Positions 57,501 to 64,000 of a stretch of DNA of 64,000 nucleotides are shown piece after piece; the stretch's first letter is position 1; every line of letters begins with the position of its first letter. Source of the stretch: Phalacrocorax aristotelis (taxonomy: Eukaryota; Chordata; Aves; Suliformes; Phalacrocoracidae); NCBI RefSeq assembly GCF_949628215.1, contig NC_134283.1, positions 26,080,975-26,144,974 on the forward strand, in the 5' to 3' direction. Below the pieces are notes generated by a model that had not been told where the DNA came from, did not search any database, and worked only from the letters and a program-made list of their open reading frames with translations. The position numbers and the translations under genes are program-made.

Positions 57501-59215
57501 ATCATAGAATCATAGGATGGTTTGGGTTGGAAAGGGTCTGTAGAGGTCAGCTAGTCCAACCACCCTGAAATGAGCAGGGACATCTTCAACTAGGTCAGGT
57601 TGCTCAGAGCCCCGTCCAACCTGACCTTGAATGTTTCTAGGGATGGGGCATCTACCACCTCTCTGGGCAACCTGTGCCAGTGTTTCACCACCCTCACTAT
57701 AAAAAATTCTTTCCTTATATCCAGTCTAAATCTACCCTCCTTTAGTTTGAAACCATTACTCCTTTAGTTTGAAACCATTAATCTTGTCCTGTCACAACAG
57801 GCCTGGCTAAAGAGGTTGCCCCCATCTTTCCTATAGTCCCCCTTTAAGTACTGGGAGGCCACAAAAAGGTCTCCTCTCAGCCTTCTCTTCTCCAGGCTGA
57901 ACAACCCCAACACTTTCAAACTGTCCTTGCAGGAGAGGTGCCCCAGCCCTTGCATCATTTTTTGGCCCTCCTCTGGACCTGCTCCAACAGCTCCATGTCC
58001 TGTCTGTGCTGAGGGCTCCAGAGCTGGATACAGTACTGCAGGTGGGGTCTCACCAGAGCAGAGCAGAGGGGCAGAAGCACCTCCCCCGACCTGCTGGCCA
58101 CACTTCTTTTGATGCAGCCCAGGATACGGTTGGTCTTCCGGGCTGCAAGCGCACACTGTAGGGTCATGTCCAGCTTTTCATCCACCAGTAGCCCCAAGTC
58201 CTTCTTCGCAGGGCTGCTCTCAATCCCTTCATCCCCCAGCCTGTATGGATATTGGGGGTTGCTCTGACCCGGGTGCAGGATCTTGCACTTGGCCTTGTTA
58301 AACCTCATGAGGTTCTCACAGGCCCACCTCTCCAGCTTGTCCAGGTCTCTCTGGATGACATCCCATCCTTCTGGTGTGTCAGCTGCACCGCTCAGCTTGG
58401 TGTCACCTCCAAACTTGCTGAGGGTGCTCTCGATCCCACTGTCTATGTCACTGATGAAGATATTAAATGGTACTGGTCCCAGTGTGGACCCTTGAGGGAC
58501 ACCACTCATGATCAATCTCCATGTGGACATCGAGCCATTGACCACTACCCCCTGGATGCGACCATCCAGCCAGGTCCTTATCCACTGAAAAGTCCACCCA
58601 TCAAATCCATATCTCTCCAGTTTAGAGAGAAGGATGTTGTGGGGAACTGTGTCAAAGGCCTTACAGAAGTCCAGATAGATGACATCCATAGCTCTTCCCT
58701 TGTCCACTGATCTAATCACTCCATCATAGAAGGCCACTAGGTTGGTCAGGCAGGACTTGCCCTTGGTGAAGCCATGCTGGCTGCCTCAGGTCACCTCCCT
58801 GTCCTCCCTGTGCCATAGCATAGCTTCTAGGAGGATCTCTTCCATGATCTTCCCAGGCACAGAGGTGAGGCTGACAGGACGGTAGTTCCCTGGGTCCTCC
58901 TTTCTACCCTTTTTAAAGATGGGCACAGTGTTTCCCTTCTTCCAGTCCCCAGGGACTTCACCTGGCTGCCACGACTTCTCAAATATAATGGAGAGTGGCT
59001 CAGCAACTACACCAGCCAATTCCCTCAGGACTCTGGGATGCATCTCGTCAGGTCCCATAGACCTGTGTATAACCAGGTTTCTCAGGTGGTCACGAACCTG
59101 ATCTTCCCTTACAGTGGGAGGGGCTTTTTTTCCCTGGTCTCCATCCTGCAGTCCGTTGGCTTGGGAGGGGTGAGGAGAGAGTTTATCAGTGAAGACTAAG
59201 GCAAAAAGTCTCAGT
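57501..59215 (-). mobile_element. CR1 LINE, 1.7-kb antisense copy with reverse-transcriptase remnant
   Basis: This is the longest CR1 here. The minus strand encodes, in order: [20 protein letters not shown], an RT region with [19 protein letters not shown], then (after a frame break near 58,740-58,790) [40 protein letters not shown] and [20 protein letters not shown]. It ends with the C-terminal [20 protein letters not shown] region and the 3' UTR at 57501. The YADD-type active-site box reads FGGD, so a catalytic aspartate is lost. The endonuclease part is missing. The copy cannot be autonomous. Minus-strand open frames at 57764-58156, 57955-58737 and 58786-59058 are its pieces. Confidence 0.95.
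57737..57780 (-). repeat. 22-bp tandem duplication inside the CR1 3' region
   Basis: CTCCTTTAGTTTGAAACCAT plus TA occurs twice in a row (57737-57758, 57759-57780). Other CR1 copies carry one copy of this segment. Confidence 0.9.
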
Positions 59216-62200
59216 CGTCATCATGATCATCACACACAAAATAAAAATAAAAAAAAACCCCAAACCCAAAAAACCACCAAAACCAAACAGGCCAAGGTCA
59301 TAAAAGTCTGATCTGAAGATCAACAACTTTGCAGAATAACTTCTTATTTTACCATCTCATGTAATGGTTCTGAGGCATGACTTTCCCCACCCTTGTAGGA
59401 ATGGAGCAGGAAATGAGTTGTATGATAATCCTAAATTAACTGTGGAGACCCCCTTGGCAGTATTGTTCAGAAACTGCTCTGCTATTTGGAATGAGACAAA
59501 GAAAGAGGGTACAAAATCCAGTATTTCCAAGCAAATCAGCCTGTATTCAAAATCTCCAAGCAAAAAAAAGACTACTTGGGAAAATAATTCTCAAGCAATT
59601 CCCAAGAATCCTAAGCAATTCAGGTAACTAAACATTATACTGAATTTTATGAAGAGAATAATGTTCCTGCTTTAGGCTTTTTGATCTTACATTTCCATCT
59701 CACTACTTCCTTGCAAAATGTCTAGAACTTGCAGTGGCCTACTAGAAGCTAAAAGCTGCTACGAAAGTCCTACTTTAAGTCACAGAAAACAATGTTCACA
59801 GAGCTCAGGGTGTTTCACTTATTTTGCTAAATGTAAAAAACTGTCAGAGGTGCTTGTTAATGTGAGACGATAATAATGGAAACTCACATATAAACATACC
59901 TTTCAGACAAATTTTCACTTTGTGGCCTTATTAAAACAATGTTAGGTACTACTATTACTAGTAAAGAGTTGCAAAGACTGAGGGGTGGGTCAACCCCTAT
60001 CTGCTGGCTCCATGTAGCAGTTCTGAGATTTAACTGCCAAATTTTCAAGGGTTAGAAGAAGCAAACTTATTTTGCATATTCATCAATAAATTCTAATGTA
60101 ACATAGGTTACTTTCACTGTATCCTTAAAATAGGGGATTTTCCAAAGGTTTCATCAACATTAAGTCCCATTCACTCATTTTCATAGAGCATGAAAACTCC
60201 ATAGTGAGTCAGAGGAAGCTGGCTGTATAGTTCACCACCTTGTTCCCAATGGCACAAGACAAAGTTGTGAAAGTTTTCAAACCTAAATTCTACATGTTAT
60301 TGAGTTATTTTTATTTATAACCTCACTTGTAATTGGCTCTAGTCTTTCTGTTTCTTTCTTCACTTAACATAGGTAGTTAGGTAATTCTGAAAACTTGCAT
60401 TTCTGTTAAGCCTTTTTAAAGGTGAGACTATTGATGAGAACACAATGTTTGTGACAAGATTATACATGTATTAAATATAATAGTAATTTGAACATATTGT
60501 AATGACAGGTAACACCAGATGGTGCAGTTGCAAGTAGTATTACTAGTTCATTTTCAGTTATGAATTATTTACTTTAACAAAATAAAATGTAATTGTTTGT
60601 TTTGCAGTCCAGATTCTACTGGTAGCTTGTTTCAAAAGAAAATTAGAGAGTTCTCTGACTTTTTTGTCACTACCATTTTAGTGGGTGCAGTCTTGGTATG
60701 GACTTACATACTGCCCACCCACCACCTGCCCCAAGGCAATAAACTAATGTTTGTACTATACTTTTCATTTAGAAAAGAAAAAAGTTATGCCTGCATTCTG
60801 TTGATGAACATCTGTTCAAGACAGTTTTATGCAAATTCATGTTTCTTGTTTAATTTGCTGGGTGGGCTCAACATCACTGAATCCTCTACCCATGGGAATA
60901 CTATACCTATTGATATTCAGAGAGGCTCGCATTGTTCACCCCTCACCCCATTCAGCATATCTAAATACCATGAGTTTTCTTCAACCACTGCCACACCTGT
61001 AGGTGCAATGAATGAGAATAAGCAATACCCTCTGTAAGAATGACATTGATTATTTCTATAAATCAGATGTAGGAATGCAAAACAGTATCCATTTTGGAAA
61101 GAAGGGGCTTTACAAACATAAAACTTGAAAGATTTAGGTTCGAAGTGCCTGACACTTTTTCCTAATACTTATCTTTAAAGAATGCTTAAAATTAGAGCAA
61201 TCACTTTAAAACATTAATTTTTTTTTGTCCTTTCTTACAACAGTAATTATTTTTAGTAATAGATTTTTCAGAAGACCATTCAAGATAAACTACTGAATTT
61301 TTCATCATTCCTGTAAGGTGAAGGCAGATGTGTTGGGGTTTTAGGTTTTTTGTTTGTTGTGGTTTTTGTTTTGGATTTTTTTTTTAACCTGATGAGAAAA
61401 CTAAGATGGCAGGGTCACCAGCTCAATATGACATCCAGCAGCAGATGAACTGGAAATTTCAAAATCTCATTAATTTAGTTTAAGGTTGTAGGTACCACTC
61501 AGCTGACATAACCATACAAGGAACTTTAATTTCTGTACAATTGTAAAATAATAATTTTTGCAGAGACATAAAGTCCACCTGCTCTTCTTTTAGCTGGAAT
61601 TTTCCAACCTACTCTTGTGCATTCAGCAAAACCTGATTTCCTATTTTAACAAGGCAATGGACAACACCCACCTACCCGATAGGAGGATTTGCTCAAGCAT
61701 TCAAAGTAGTAAAGAGCTAACACATAGTTTTCAACCACAATCCAGATACAGGTATAACAATCTGGACCCAATTTCCAGTTACCAAAAGTAAACTAGTAAG
61801 ATATAGGACATTATAGTGCATGCACTAAACCAGGATTGAAGATATTTAAATTTGTTTCCTGATGCTGTCAGAAGTCTTGCATATGACCTTGAGAAGTTCA
61901 TGTCTCTGGAATTTACATCTGTGGACTCCACACAATAATGATTTCTGTCTTTTCTACATATATTGTAAACTTTTCAATCAGGGTCTCCTTATTACAGCAA
62001 AAATCCCCAATTAAGTATCAAACCCATCATTGTTCTCTGAGTTTCTACAATATATAAATAGCCTAAGAATAATTTGAGTCTTCCAAATCATGCAAGTCAA
62101 TGTCAGGAGACATTCTATCTCGTTAAAGAGAATGTCAGGAGCCTCTTCATCCCACTTATTCTGCAATTGGTGAATATTCATCCACCTCACTGTGGGTAGA

Positions 62201-64000
62201 AACACCTCTCACTTTCGGAAGATATGATATTTTTATGCACACACTTATATGCAGCTGTTATTAAGAATGCAGTCACATCATTTTTTATTCTAATAGTGGG
62301 AGTACATAATCAGTTCAAGTGCTGCACTAGTAAGGAGAATTCAAGACAAATTATAAGTCATAGATAATTACTATTAATAGAAAATATGCCTCAAGGAGAA
62401 TGGAGTTATTAGATAAACATCATTGCAGTGCTTAGTAGCTCAGGAGTGGATAAAAGAAAGGAGAATGAGTTGCTTTGGGATTCCTCCACCCCGTAGTAGT
62501 TGGTAAAGGGATATTTTTTTTCTTTTTTTTTAAGAATCTTTTCGGGCACATAAATGCTGATTTCATTTTAGAAGAGGCGTGAAAACCTACAGAACAGTGC
62601 AATACTTGATACTGTTGCAGGAGATGTAATAGCTCCTCAGCCAAAGCGAAGGCTCACTCTTACTCTTGCGCACCTTTCTGCCTCAACCGATTGTGGTTGA
62701 ACGTCCTTACAGTGATACTGTTGAAAACAGGAATTAGTTATCAAAAACAAGTTTTTGTGTAAATGACCTGGCTGCTTTAGATTTGAATTTGCATAGAAGT
62801 GACATAATTTGCTTGCTGCATTAAGTTTTATGCCATGTACTGGAAGAAATCTTTCTAAGCCTGCCCTCCTTCCTCTCAGCCCTATTTCAATTGGACAGCT
62901 GACTGTCGTTCTACCAGATGGCAGATACTTTTCCTTTACTTCAGTACTGAAAAAAAAAAAGGTAAGAAAAAAGCCTAGAAGAAATACCCTTTCCCCTTGA
63001 TGAGGAGAGTGTGATTATTGAACCATTGATTTGCTTGATACAATGATTTCATCTTTGATTGACCCACATTTCCTACAAATATTTGGTGGTTGGTTTCCTT
63101 TAACAGCTCACCGGGAAGGGTTACTTTTAAAGTCCCATGAAGCAAAGTCATACCAAGCCAACTCACCTGCAGCCCTGAAGTGGCTGGATGCTGTAGTATG
63201 CTATAGGAGCACACCTAAGGAGGGAGACAAGAGGCCAGAACGACAATGCTTTTGACAACCTGAAAAAAATAAATCAATAAATAACTAACACACACCCTGA
63301 AGTGTCTCAGTGCTAACAAAGAAGAGATTATTAACCAGACACATCAAAAGGCTATAAAGTGAATGTTTCTCTATTATATTGTCCAAACTATTGAAAAATT
63401 TGTTTGTTTAAAGACCCTTTACAGAGAGAAAGAGGACAGAGATCGCTGTGATATTACTTTTTCTACACTGAACATATCTGGCTTTATTATGAATCATTCC
63501 CCCTTCTGTAAGCAAAAGATAATTTTCCCCAGTTTTTTTTTTTTTTAATGACCTGCAGTTGTTTTACTCTAATCCCTTCATGCTGTTTGAAATCAACATG
63601 TTGCCTGTAAACAAGAAAGGTTTTCTTCACTGTGGCCTCTGTGAAGAGGAAAAAAGAAGGCAAAGCAGAAGGGTGAGGACTGAGAAATCTGGATATAGGA
63701 TTTTCTGGCAGATAGAGAGGAGCTACAGTATGATCTTTTAGTCAGGAGGGTGTCTTTGGTAAGCAGCATCTACCCTGAATTGCTCTGTTTGCTTGTTCAG
63801 TTGGAGTAGTGTGGGATTATATACAAAACTTCTAAGCTTAAAAGGAATTCTTACCTTCTTAAGTGCTACTCTTAAAATCCTTCCAGTATTTCTGGCAATC
63901 AATAACCTCACACTTTATGAAAATTCTTGATAAATTAGACTGATTTCACACTGCTTTGCAGTCAAGGACTGCAGAAGAGAAACGTTGTCTGGCATTTTCT
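59216..64000. other. AT-rich spacer to window end
   Basis: An A/C-rich low-complexity stretch (59238-59290) borders the 5' truncation point of the CR1. T/G-rich low complexity occurs at 61331-61387. No GABRA1 coding exon is recognisable. Open frames (for example 60597-61037) lack similarity to any protein I know. Confidence 0.6.

Noticed and set aside
58252..58710. 152-codon plus-strand frame
   Set aside because: Shadow of the antisense CR1 reverse-transcriptase frame.
60597..61037. 146-codon plus-strand frame preceded by an acceptor-like TTTTGCAG
   Set aside because: No resemblance to GABRA1 or any family I know. Low-complexity residue mix, no donor or start context supporting a gene; likely chance.
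61137..61150. GGTTCGAAGTGCC resembling a tRNA B box
   Set aside because: No A box or cloverleaf can be formed from the upstream bases. The same applies to GGTTCGAAG near 9591.

Overview
This window looks like a bird nuclear chromosome. It is AT-rich intergenic and intronic DNA with five fragments of CR1 (the chicken-repeat-1 LINE family) and two LTRs of types common in bird genomes. It contains one intact protein-coding gene, GABRA6, which encodes the alpha-6 subunit of the GABA-A receptor. No bacterial or plasmid features are present. In vertebrates GABRA6 sits in a cluster with GABRB2, GABRA1 and GABRG2. I found no coding exon of those neighbours here, so bases 1-19.6 kb are probably the spacer toward GABRB2 and 38-64 kb the spacer toward GABRA1.

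Layout. 1-19,600: gene-free AT-rich spacer with two CR1 pieces (about 4.56-5.21 kb and 6.54-6.73 kb). 19,640-20,720: a strongly GC/CpG-rich block holding the presumed promoter and GABRA6 exons 1-3. 19,929-37,959: GABRA6 on the + strand, nine canonical coding exons with GT-AG splice sites and continuous phase. They give a 460-residue subunit with signal peptide, ligand-binding domain, Cys-loop, M1-M4 and the alpha-6-type arginine (precursor R119, mature R100) that makes these receptors insensitive to classical benzodiazepines. 38-64 kb: spacer with a solo LTR directly abutting a CR1 (48.4-49.25 kb), a CR1 with an internal deletion (54 kb), a second LTR (55.2-55.9 kb) and a 1.7-kb CR1 reverse-transcriptase fragment (57.5-59.2 kb).

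Main discovery. The exon encoding the pre-M1 strand, M1, the M1-M2 linker and the start of M2 is present twice in tandem. The canonical exon 7a (23,573-23,725) is followed after only 80 bp by a second copy, 7b (23,806-23,958). Both are exactly 153 bp, in the same phase, open, and flanked by AG and GT splice sites. They differ at 14 of 52 residues, while 18 of the 38 shared residues use different synonymous codons. That pattern indicates an old duplication kept under protein-level selection rather than a decaying copy. It suggests a flip/flop-like, mutually exclusive exon pair giving this receptor two versions of its M1/M2 entry. I do not know of a description of this in GABRA6. RNA data and cross-species comparison would decide it.
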